64,000 nucleotides of DNA from Sva-07 sp963793335 (lineage in GTDB: Bacteria > Actinomycetota > Acidimicrobiia > Acidimicrobiales > Ilumatobacteraceae): the NCBI GenBank assembly GCA_963793335.1, contig CAWBZS010000001.1, forward strand, positions 868,001 through 932,000, in the 5' to 3' direction. The notes under the pieces are model-generated. The model ran no database searches. It was not told where the DNA came from and worked only from the letters and a program-made list of their open reading frames with translations. Within the stretch, counting starts at the first letter, position 1. Each line of letters starts with the position of its first letter. The position numbers and the translations under genes are program-made. Positions 1-7,418 of the stretch are shown one piece after another.

Positions 1-418
1 TCGACGACGTGCAGCAGATGTCGGTCTCCGCCTTCACCTCAGCGGTGGTGTTGACGTAGCTGACCACCAACGCGCCGGGGTGCTCGGCCTTCCACGCTCG
101 GAGCTGGTCGCCGTTGATCGTCTCCGCGAGGCTGCACCCAGCGGCCGCGTCGGGGATCAACACCGTCTTGTCGTAGGCGAGAATCTTGGCCGACTCGGCC
201 ATGAAGTGGACGCCGCAGAACACGATGGTGGACGCCTCGACGTCCGCCGCAACGCGGGACAGTCCGAGCGAGTCGCCAACGTAGTGGGCGATGTCCTGAA
301 TCTCGGGAACCTGATAGTTGTGGGCAAGGATCACAGCATCGCGTTCCTTCGCCAGCGACAGCACCTGCTCCTGCCAGTCGTTGGGCAACACCTCGACGTT
401 GACGGCCGTATCGGTCAC
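1..418 (-). CDS. nadA: Quinolinate synthase NadA, N-terminal part (runs off the left edge)
   Basis: NadA condenses iminoaspartate with dihydroxyacetone phosphate to quinolinate in de novo NAD synthesis, using a 4Fe-4S cluster. The visible 139 residues start at a GTG (VTDTAVNVEVLPNDW) and carry the family landmarks AHNYQVPEIQDIAHYVGDS, FCGVHFMAESAKIL, AAGCSLAE and YVNTTAEVKAETDICCTSS. The last of these lies before the second cluster-ligand region. About 200 C-terminal residues are missing beyond base 1. The gene is divergent to the DoxX-like gene with about 60 bases between them. The start is chosen because homology begins just after this GTG. The family call is firm. Confidence 0.93.
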   Translation of the reverse strand, partial: MTDTAVNVEVLPNDWQEQVLSLAKERDAVILAHNYQVPEIQDIAHYVGDSLGLSRVAADVEASTIVFCGVHFMAESAKILAYDKTVLIPDAAAGCSLAETINGDQLRAWKAEHPGALVVSYVNTTAEVKAETDICCTSS

Positions 419-477
419 GATCCCAGCGTAGGCGTTGCGGCTCCAGCTGCGGTCAGCCGCACACCGAAGGGTTGACT

Positions 478-894
478 GTGTCGATGTCGCTCTCGTCGCC
501 CCACGCCGCTGCTGCCTTGTTCGCCACGGCTGGATTCATGCACTTCGCCAAACCGGACTTCTTCGAGGCGATCGTGCCCGACTGGTTTCCCGACGCGAGG
601 TTGGCGAACCGCCTGAGCGGCGCCGCCGAGATCGCACTCGGTCTGGGGCTGCTGATACCCACCACCCGACGTGCCTCGGCGATCGGCCTGCTGGCGTTGA
701 CCGCGGCGGTCTTCCCTGCGAACGTCGACATGGCACTGAACAAGGTCGAGGTGAAGCCGATCAATGGCCAGATGGCCCGCAGCGCTGGTACCGCCACCGG
801 ACCACAGAACTGGGTACGCCTGCCGATGCAGCTCCCGCTTGCCTGGTGGTTGTGGCGCATCGCCCAGGCATCGAAGCAGCCCGCCGCCGCCTGA
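478..894 (+). CDS. DoxX-like small membrane protein
   Basis: This protein of about 138 residues has four predicted membrane helices: AALFATAGFMHFA near the N-terminus, SGAAEIALGLGLLI, AIGLLALTAAVFPANVDMAL and PLAWWLWRIA at the C-terminus. The arrangement and the HFAKPDFF...IVPDWFP segment resemble DoxX/DUF4267-type proteins of unknown function in the cytoplasmic membrane. The start is taken as GTG 478 because GAAGGG (466-471) lies six bases upstream. TTG 472 and ATG 484 are alternatives. The gene is divergent to nadA. The membrane nature is clear, but its role cannot be assigned. Confidence 0.75.
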   Translation: MSMSLSSPHAAAALFATAGFMHFAKPDFFEAIVPDWFPDARLANRLSGAAEIALGLGLLIPTTRRASAIGLLALTAAVFPANVDMALNKVEVKPINGQMARSAGTATGPQNWVRLPMQLPLAWWLWRIAQASKQPAAA

Positions 895-931
895 TCGTTT
901 CTCGCGACCGCAACGTCCTACCGTGGTGGTG

Positions 932-1357
932 ATGGAGACGATCATCACTCGCCTTGCAGCGCAGGCAGGCCGATTCGAGGGCACCGGCGACGGTACAGAA
1001 AGTGGGCAATTCACTGCCTCGATGGACATCGCCGTCATCCTCGACGGGTTGGGGGTCGAGATCGACTACTGCGCCGTCGGGCCCGACGGCACCGAACTCC
1101 ACCGAGAACACACCGTCATGGCATTCGACATGTGGTCGGGTGAGCCGACGTTGTTCGTGTTGTGCAGCGAGCTGAACGGGATGGGCCAGTTGGTGCAGAC
1201 GAGTGAGGCGACGTTCAACAACGGCAAGGGCATCGACGGTTTCGAACTGCAGATCGAGTTGGTACTCGGCGATGGCACCATCGACTACGTGTGGTCGTGG
1301 GGTGCTCCCGGTGACGCGCTGGTCGAACAGTCGCGGGCAAGCCTCAGGCCAGTGTGA
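932..1357 (+). CDS. Conserved hypothetical protein, possibly a lipocalin-like or THAP4-type barrel
   Basis: The 141-residue soluble protein has no signal peptide or membrane helix. It begins METIITRLAAQAGRFEGTG, and the AGRFEGTG segment followed by alternating hydrophobic strands (TLFVLCSEL, FELQIELVLGDGTIDYVWSW) resembles small beta-barrel proteins that open with a W/F-x-G motif. This family suggestion is weak. ATG 932 is preceded by three GTG codons (923-931), any of which could be the start. TACCGT at 918-923 could be a -10 box of a nearly leaderless transcript. The flanking genes give no functional clue. Confidence 0.6.
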   Translation: METIITRLAAQAGRFEGTGDGTESGQFTASMDIAVILDGLGVEIDYCAVGPDGTELHREHTVMAFDMWSGEPTLFVLCSELNGMGQLVQTSEATFNNGKGIDGFELQIELVLGDGTIDYVWSWGAPGDALVEQSRASLRPV

Positions 1358-1418
1358 TCAGGCCCTGACGCTCGTCGCCATTCGGCGGTCGGCTGCGGCG
1401 CTGCGGAGGTCGACCGGC

Positions 1419-2237
1419 TCACGCGACCGCTGATGCGAACTCGCTTCGCGCCGCGGCCCACCAGCGACGGCGCCGATCGAATCGTTCCTGGCCTCCCATC
1501 GCGTTCCACATGTCGATGAACGACGCTTCGCTGGCCTCCACCCGACGCCGCACGAATTCGCCACCCTGCTCGATCGCATGGGCGATGCAGGCGACCACCT
1601 CGGCCCGTCCGGCAGCGTCGAAGCCGTAGGCATCGCACACCAGCCGCAGGCGCCGGACCTTGTCGTCGGGCTCCCATCCGAGCCGAGCGGCATTCACCTC
1701 GTCGTCGACCGGCACGCACATCCGTGCGAATGCGGCGACATCGAACGCACGTCGACCGGGCGCCGCGAAGTCGAAGTCGAGCAGCGCCACGGCGGCTCCG
1801 TCTCGGAAGACCACGTTCTCCAGGCAGACATCGTTGTGGCACATCACCGGACCACCGTCGGGGTCGGCCATCTCGCCGCTCCACGTCGCGCCGTCGAGCG
1901 CGAGCCCTACCGATGCGTCGTGCAGTTCTCTCATGAGTCGAGCAACCGATGCAAGCGCCGAGTCACTGCGTGCCCATGCAGGAAACGGCGGGAGGGCAAC
2001 GTCGCCCGGTACGAACAGCAGGCGCTCGCGACCGTCGGGATCGATCGCAACGGGCTCGGACGCCCCGACGAATCCACGCAATCTGATCGCCGCGAGATAT
2101 CGGTGAATCGACGGCGAGTGCGGGTTCGAGGGACGCAACACGTGACCGCCCGACCGGGTGACGGCACCTGCGTTGGCGATGCCACCATGCAGCAGTTCCT
2201 CGCGATCGGCGTCGTCGGGCACGGGTTCGGCGATCAC
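1419..2237 (-). CDS. Aminoglycoside phosphotransferase / choline kinase-like protein
   Basis: This is a 272-residue protein of the APH/choline-kinase fold, whose members transfer phosphate from ATP to a small alcohol substrate. The Brenner-type catalytic motif is VMCHNDVCLENVVFRDG (near residue 130), where Asp follows His-Asn, and the metal-binding motif is VALLDFDFAAPG about 20 residues later. The order and spacing match the family. The N-terminal ATP-binding lobe is short. It starts at GTG (VIAEPVPDD) and stands alone. Such proteins are often of unknown substrate, and resistance cannot be inferred. The family call is good and the substrate is unknown. Confidence 0.82.
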   Translation of the reverse strand: MIAEPVPDDADREELLHGGIANAGAVTRSGGHVLRPSNPHSPSIHRYLAAIRLRGFVGASEPVAIDPDGRERLLFVPGDVALPPFPAWARSDSALASVARLMRELHDASVGLALDGATWSGEMADPDGGPVMCHNDVCLENVVFRDGAAVALLDFDFAAPGRRAFDVAAFARMCVPVDDEVNAARLGWEPDDKVRRLRLVCDAYGFDAAGRAEVVACIAHAIEQGGEFVRRRVEASEASFIDMWNAMGGQERFDRRRRWWAAARSEFASAVA

Positions 2238-2275
2238 GCCTCCATCCTCGCAGCGATCGGAACAGCAGCCGGCGA

Positions 2276-2920
2276 TCAGTTCAACAACGCGGAGACGCGG
2301 TCGGCTGCGGCCACCACGGCGCCGCCGAAACGACTCCCCGGCCGCCGGGTGAGTCGCTCGATCGGGCCGCTCACCGAGACCGCCGCGAGTACCGATCCGT
2401 CGAGCGCGACGATCGGTGCACTCACCGACGCGACCCCCGCCTCGCGTTCACCGACGCTCTGGACCCAGCCGTGCTTGGACGTCTCCCCCGCCAGCACTCG
2501 ACCTGCGGAACCCACGTCGAGAGGGAGCAACGAGCCCTGCGGCACGATCCACCGCAAGCCGTGAGGCGACTCGAGCGACACCAGGCAGCGCCGCTGCGCG
2601 CCCTCGCGGACGAACAACTGCACGCTCTCGCCAGTTTCGTCGCGAAGCTCGTGGAGCACCGGCCGGCTGACGTCGACCATCGGGAACCGCTCGGCGGCGG
2701 CCTGCCCGAGCGACACGAGACCGAGCCCGAGTTCGTAGCGACCTGCGTCGTCGCGCCGAACCAACCCATGCTGTTCGAGCGCACCCGCGAGACGATGCAC
2801 CGTCGCACGTGGGAGGTCGAGACGCGCTTGCAACTCGGCAAGCGCTGCTGGCGACGCTGCGACTGCGTGCAGCACCGCGACCGCCTTGTCGAGAACGCCG
2901 ACACCAGATACGCTTTCCAT
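2276..2920 (-). CDS. IclR-family transcriptional regulator, probable LtbR/NdgR-like regulator of leuCD
   Basis: The 214-residue protein has an N-terminal winged helix (VLDKAVAVLHAVAASP...LPRATVHRLAGALEQHGLVRRDDAGRYELG, about residues 7-65) followed by a compact IclR effector domain (LHELRDETGESVQLFVREG...VGSAGRVLAG...VSAPIVALDGSVLAAVSVSGP). The short length fits actinobacterial LtbR/NdgR proteins, which control leucine genes and sit divergent to leuCD, exactly as here. The start at ATG 2920 is preferred over upstream in-frame codons. A minus-strand TATACT box (2935-2930) lies only about ten bases upstream, so the mRNA would be nearly leaderless. The family is firm, and the regulon is inferred from position. 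Confidence 0.88.
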   Translation of the reverse strand: MESVSGVGVLDKAVAVLHAVAASPAALAELQARLDLPRATVHRLAGALEQHGLVRRDDAGRYELGLGLVSLGQAAAERFPMVDVSRPVLHELRDETGESVQLFVREGAQRRCLVSLESPHGLRWIVPQGSLLPLDVGSAGRVLAGETSKHGWVQSVGEREAGVASVSAPIVALDGSVLAAVSVSGPIERLTRRPGSRFGGAVVAAADRVSALLN

Positions 2921-2935
2921 ATTGCAGGAAGTATA

Positions 2936-2958
2936 TCCCACATGTTGGGACCACATGT
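2936..2958. promoter_or_regulatory. Candidate operator between iclR and leuC
   Basis: An inverted repeat TCCCA-N5-TGGGA (2936-2950) abuts the minus-strand TATACT -10 box of the iclR gene. It overlaps two direct copies of CCACATGT (2938-2945 and 2951-2958). A regulator bound here would cover the iclR promoter and lie about 50 bases upstream of leuC, as expected for an autoregulated LtbR-type switch. The repeats are seen directly, and the regulator assignment is inference. Confidence 0.45.
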
Positions 2959-2987
2959 CACGTTTGGTGTCTGACACCAAACGTGAC
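2957..2987. repeat. Intergenic palindromic repeat, family A, copy 1
   Basis: This is a perfect inverted repeat with 15-base arms around a single T. The inner arm reads ACGTTTGGTGTC. The same 25-base core recurs at 49471-49495, next to the helD stop codon. It lies 22 bases before the leuC start, so it could form a strong hairpin in the leuC leader. It looks like a REP-type dispersed palindrome rather than a gene-specific operator. Confidence 0.75.
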
Positions 2988-3009
2988 GCGAGCGACGAGG
3001 AGCGATGAC

Positions 3010-4419
3010 ATGGGCAAGACCCTGCCGGAGAAGGTCTGGGAACGACATCTGGTGCACGAGGCTCCGAACGAGCCCGACCTGCTGTACATCGACCTCCACC
3101 TCGTCCACGAGGTGACGAGCCCGCAGGCCTTCGACGGGTTGCGTCTCAGCGGACGCGGCGTACGTCGACCCGACCTCACCATCGCCACCGAGGACCACAA
3201 CGTCCCGACCGAGGACATCGACCAGCCCATCGCCGACCCGATCTCGGCGAAGCAGATCGACACCTTGCGGGCGAACACCGCCGAATACGGCATCACCAAC
3301 TTTCCGATGGGCGACCCGAACCAGGGCATCGTGCACGTGATCGGCCCCGAGCAGGGACGCACACTTCCAGGCATGACCATCGTGTGCGGCGACTCACACA
3401 CCGCCACCCACGGCGCCTTCGGGGCGCTGGCGTTCGGCATCGGCACCAGCGAGGTCGAGCACGTGCTGGCCACGCAGACCCTGCCCCAGCAGCGCCCCAA
3501 GTGGATGTCGGTCACCGTGGAAGGAGACCTGCAGCCCGGGGTCACCGCCAAGGACGTGATCCTCGCGATCCTCGGGGAGATCGGCACCGGCGGCGGCATC
3601 GGGCACGTGATCGAGTACCGCGGCTCGGCGATCCGGGCGCTGTCGATGGAGGGCCGCATGACGGTCTGCAACATGTCGATCGAAGCGGGCGCCAAGGCGG
3701 GCATGATCGCCCCGGACGAGACGACGTTCGACTACCTCCGGGGACGGGCCAACGCACCGAGCGGGGCCGACTGGGATGCAGCGGTCGCCGACTGGTCGAC
3801 GTTGCACTCCGACGACGACGCCGGGTGGGACACCGAGGTCGTGCTCGACGCGTCGACGATCCGACCGCACGTCACCTGGGGCACCAACCCCGGCCAGGTC
3901 GCTCCGATCGACTCCGCCGTGCCGTCACCCGACGACTACGACAACCCGACCACCAAGGAGACCGTGGCACGGGCACTCGAGTACATGGGGCTCGAACCCG
4001 GCACGCCGATGCGCGATGTCGCCGTCGACACCGTGTTCATCGGATCGTGCACCAACAGCCGCATCGAGGATCTCCGCGCTGCCGCCGACGTCATGAAGGG
4101 CCGCACGGTCACCGTGCCGCGCGTGATGGTCGTCCCGGGCAGCCATGCGGTGAAGGCGCAGGCAATCGCCGAAGGGCTCGACCAGGTGTTCATCGCCGCC
4201 GGGGCCGACTGGCGCGAGCCGGGCTGTTCGATGTGCCTGGCGATGAACCCCGACAAGCTCGCTCCGGGCGAGCGAGCTGCGAGCACGAGCAACCGCAACT
4301 TCGAGGGACGTCAAGGCCGAGGTGGTCGCACCCATCTCGTCTCGCCCGGTGTCGCTGCGGCCACGGCGGTGAAGGGCACGTTCTGTACACCTGCCGACCT
4401 GGAAGGGGCAACATCGTGA
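3010..4419 (+). CDS. leuC: 3-isopropylmalate dehydratase large subunit
   Basis: With LeuD it isomerises 2-isopropylmalate to 3-isopropylmalate, the second step of leucine synthesis, in the cytoplasm. At 469 residues it has the family's usual length. Aconitase-type landmarks are CGDSHTATHGAFGALAFGIGTSE and the three 4Fe-4S ligands C347 (GSCTNSR), C406 and C409 (GCSMCLAMN). ATG 3010 is chosen because it opens the conserved MGKTLPEKVWERH and has GAGGAG about eight bases upstream. Its stop overlaps the leuD start by four bases (GTGA), so the two are translationally coupled. The neighbouring IclR gene is the likely regulator. Confidence 0.97.
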   Translation: MGKTLPEKVWERHLVHEAPNEPDLLYIDLHLVHEVTSPQAFDGLRLSGRGVRRPDLTIATEDHNVPTEDIDQPIADPISAKQIDTLRANTAEYGITNFPMGDPNQGIVHVIGPEQGRTLPGMTIVCGDSHTATHGAFGALAFGIGTSEVEHVLATQTLPQQRPKWMSVTVEGDLQPGVTAKDVILAILGEIGTGGGIGHVIEYRGSAIRALSMEGRMTVCNMSIEAGAKAGMIAPDETTFDYLRGRANAPSGADWDAAVADWSTLHSDDDAGWDTEVVLDASTIRPHVTWGTNPGQVAPIDSAVPSPDDYDNPTTKETVARALEYMGLEPGTPMRDVAVDTVFIGSCTNSRIEDLRAAADVMKGRTVTVPRVMVVPGSHAVKAQAIAEGLDQVFIAAGADWREPGCSMCLAMNPDKLAPGERAASTSNRNFEGRQGRGGRTHLVSPGVAAATAVKGTFCTPADLEGATS

Positions 4420-5000
4420 AAGCCGTACACGTGATCACCGGCACCGGTGTGCCGCTGAAGCGATCCGATGTCGACACCGACCAGATCATCCCGGCCGATT
4501 GGCTCAAGCGCGTCGAGCGCACCGGATTCGACAAGGGACTCTTCTCGACCTGGCGGGACGATCGCGACTTCGTCCTCAACGACGAACGCTACGCGACCGC
4601 CACCATTCTCGTGGCCGGCCCGGCCTTCGGCGTCGGTTCGTCGCGAGAACACGCGGTGTGGGCCATCCAGCAGTACGGCTTCGAGGCCGTGATCGCCCCG
4701 AGTTTCTCCGACATCTTCAGCAACAACTGCACCAAGAACGGGCTGGTCCCCGTCGTGGTGCCAGAGTCCACTGTCGAGGCGATCTGGGCGGCCATCGAAG
4801 CCGATTCGAACACCCAGATCGTGGTCGACGTCGAGCAACTCAAGGTCGAGGTGCCCGCCGCTGGGATCGACGAGCCGTTCCCGATGGGACCCCAAACGCA
4901 GCATCGTTTCCTCAACGGACTCGATGACGTGGGTATCACCCTCACCCACGCCGACGCCATCGACACCTACGAAGCTGCCCGACCGGCCTGGCTCGGCTGA
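4416..5000 (+). CDS. leuD: 3-isopropylmalate dehydratase small subunit
   Basis: This is the swivel-domain partner of LeuC in isopropylmalate isomerase. The 194-residue protein carries the LeuD signatures PLKRSDVDTDQIIPADWLKR near the N-terminus and GVGSSREHAVWAI...GFEAVIAPSFSDIFSNNCTKNGLVPV in the middle. Length is normal. GTG 4416 overlaps the leuC stop. In this reading frame the upstream open stretch inside leuC is only a shadow. leuB is not adjacent, and leuA lies about 8 kb downstream under separate control. Confidence 0.97.
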   Translation: MKAVHVITGTGVPLKRSDVDTDQIIPADWLKRVERTGFDKGLFSTWRDDRDFVLNDERYATATILVAGPAFGVGSSREHAVWAIQQYGFEAVIAPSFSDIFSNNCTKNGLVPVVVPESTVEAIWAAIEADSNTQIVVDVEQLKVEVPAAGIDEPFPMGPQTQHRFLNGLDDVGITLTHADAIDTYEAARPAWLG

Positions 5001-5075
5001 CCCCGTCGAGACCCAGCCGCTCGTCGATGGTCCGCGAAGGGTTCGCTCGGCGCGATCTCGGGCGATACTGAACGA

Positions 5076-5543
5076 ATGCTCGATCTGCACTCGCCACGCG
5101 CCTGGCTGCGCGTCATCGCCCGCAACGCCAAACGGCTCATGGTGTTCATTCTCGGGGTTGCGGTGTTGCTCGCAGGCGCGGCGATGCTCGTCATGCCCGG
5201 TCCCGGCGTGCTGGTGATCATCCTCGGCCTCGTGATCCTCGCCACCGAGTTCGCCTGGGCCGAACGGGTCCTCGACCGCACGACCGCAACGGCCGCCGGC
5301 GCTGCCAGCAAGGTCACCGACAACAACACGGGCCGTGCGGCGCTGGCGCTGTCCGGTGTGTCGATGATCGTGGGCGGCATCGTTGGCGCGGTGCTGTTCC
5401 CAGCGTTCTTGGTGGTCGGCATCTCGGTGTCGATCGCCGGCGTGATCGGCCTCGTCACCCTGCTCCCGCAAGTTCGCGCCTGGATCGACGACAAGGCCAA
5501 ACCTCGCCAAACGCGAGTGCCGGCGCCCGTGCTCGACGACTGA
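5076..5543 (+). CDS. PGPGW-type (TIGR02611-like) membrane protein
   Basis: The 155-residue integral membrane protein has four likely helices in two hairpins. Helix one (LMVFILGVAVLLAGAAMLVM) runs into the diagnostic MPGPG turn followed by VLVIILGLVILATEFAWAERVL, the pattern that names the PGPGW family. A second hairpin (LALSGVSMIVGGIVGAVLF and VVGISVSIAGVIGLVTLL) follows a polar loop. Function is unknown. It follows leuD by 75 bases on the same strand and could be read through from the leuCD operon, though nothing links it to leucine synthesis. Confidence 0.8.
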   Translation: MLDLHSPRAWLRVIARNAKRLMVFILGVAVLLAGAAMLVMPGPGVLVIILGLVILATEFAWAERVLDRTTATAAGAASKVTDNNTGRAALALSGVSMIVGGIVGAVLFPAFLVVGISVSIAGVIGLVTLLPQVRAWIDDKAKPRQTRVPAPVLDD

Positions 5544-5603
5544 ACTCCAGACCCGGCCGTCGCCTGCCGAGTCGGCTGCACCGACGACCACGTTCCAGGG
5601 CGG

Positions 5604-7309
5604 TCAACTCGCATCCACGCCGTTCGCTGCCTCGGCGATCGCCATCACCCAGGCCTCGTACTTCTCGGTGCCCGGGATCATCTCGTGACCACCATCGAGC
5701 AGCACGAGTTCGGCGTCGTAGCCGGCGTCGACCAGAGCCTGGTGATAGCGGAGATTCGAGTCGTTGATCGGGATGTCACCGAGGGCTCCACCTCCGCGAT
5801 CGTCCTCACCGACGACGAGCACGAAACGAACGTCGGGATTCCTCCCAAGCGCGAGGTACGGGTCGAACGCATCGAGCTGCTCCGGTGACAGGGCACTCCA
5901 CTGCGGGTTGCCATCGAGCGCCCCGACTCGAGCCGCATCGACGACGAAGAGCGGTGCACCGCCAGGGACGACGGCCCCTGGCGCCGCCATCACCGGCTCG
6001 ACGAGGCAGTCGAGCGAGGGCAACGGTGGATCGTCACCGACGAGCGCATGGATTGCGGCGGTGAACCCACCGGTGGAGTAGCCGGTGATCGTGGTGCGTT
6101 TGGCGTCACCGCCGTACTCGTCCGCTGTGGCTTGGGCGAATGCGACGGCACACACCGTGTCCTCGGAACCGCCGGCCGGGCCCGCGGACTCCCATGACGG
6201 GACGTACACGACGAGACCCTGACCAGCGAGCTCCGTCGCCTCGGTCACCGTCTTGCGAACACTGGGGTCGGGCACACCGCCGTGGAAGTAGACAACCGTG
6301 GGCCAATCAGCACCGGTCGACGGTGCATAGACGTCGAGCTGATCGGTCTCGGTGTAGTCGATGTCCTCGGTGACGGCGACCTGCATCGTCCGATCGATCG
6401 TGACATCACAGGTCAGCTCGACGGCATACCCCTCACCGACGATCTCCGGCCCGAACGCGTCGTACAGCGCGGAGCCTGGCGACGGGGTCAGCGACGCTGC
6501 GCCGGGCCCCCACGCCAACGTCGAGGGGCACTCGATGTCGTAGCGGAACACCATGTCGTCGTCGACCCGCTCGAGCACGTGGACGAAGTAGACGTCGAGC
6601 CCACCAGCGTGTGGCGTTGTCGACGGTCCAGTCGTAGTCGCCGTCGGGTCCGCTGGCCGATCCGGTCCAGACACCCGGACCCACTGGGTCCATCTCCAGC
6701 GTCGCGACCTCCATCGGAACCCCGAACTCGGCGACCGATTGCTGCATGGCCATCGTTGTCGGTCGCGAAGCCGACCGGATAGAGGTAGTCGGTGGGCAAC
6801 GCCACATGCTCGGGGAAGTCCGGGTACTGGCGTTGCTCCTCGGGCCCCACGATCGTGATCCACTGCGTGTCGAAGTGGCCCGGCCCCATCGCCGTCGCAT
6901 CGACCACCATGTCGTCGCACGTCTTGGAGACCTGCGTGAACGTCGCCATGCCGGCGGCTTCCACGAGCACCTCGACGTCGTCGGGAACGAGCGACCGCGC
7001 TGCATCGGCGTCGACCGGTGCGACGAGCGCGAACTGAACGCACTCGACCAGATCGAGCTGGAGTTGTCCAGGACCGAGCAGGGTGTCGGACGGCTCGACG
7101 TCGCCACTCGTCGGCACCGTCGTTGCAGGCGCGCTGGTCGCAGGCGGGCTCGTGGGCGCCGGGACGTCGTCCACCGCGTCGGTCGTCTCGGTCGACGGTG
7201 CGTCCGATGGCACGGTCGAGACACCGTCGTCGTTTCCGCATGCGACCAACGATGCGAGGGCGAGACCGGCGACACCTGTCAGTACGAGGTATCGGGGAAT
7301 GGTCATCAT
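5604..7309 (-). pseudogene. Lipoprotein with alpha/beta-hydrolase domain, reading frame broken twice
   Basis: The N-terminus (MMTIPRYLVLTGVAGLALASLVAC) is a lipoprotein signal peptide with Cys at the lipobox, followed by a Ser/Thr/Pro linker. The C-terminal half is an alpha/beta-hydrolase: VVYFHGGVPDPS (oxyanion loop), GYSTGGF (GxSxG nucleophile elbow) and GGHEMIPG (catalytic His), so an exported esterase-like enzyme is likely. The coding signal passes through three frames. It changes near 6753-6760 and again near 6617-6621, each time as if one base were extra, and both junctions contain the octamer CGTTGTCG on the plus strand. As written the gene cannot give one full protein. Recent mutation or sequence error is more likely than old decay, because codon structure is intact in every segment. 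Confidence 0.75.
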
Positions 7310-7418
7310 GGGCTCCTTTCGTCACCATCACCGTCCTCCGACCGTGTTGCACCGTTGTTGCAGGAACGCGGCGCCACAGGAGCAGGCGCGGAAACACCGG
7401 CGCGATACCGTCGGGCGT

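Noticed and set aside
1419..2237. Aminoglycoside resistance gene
   Set aside because: Only the general kinase fold is supported; no resistance-specific residues or mobile context.
3384..4415. Upstream extension of the leuD frame inside leuC
   Set aside because: Arg/Gly-rich shadow sequence. leuD homology begins at the GTG overlapping the leuC stop.
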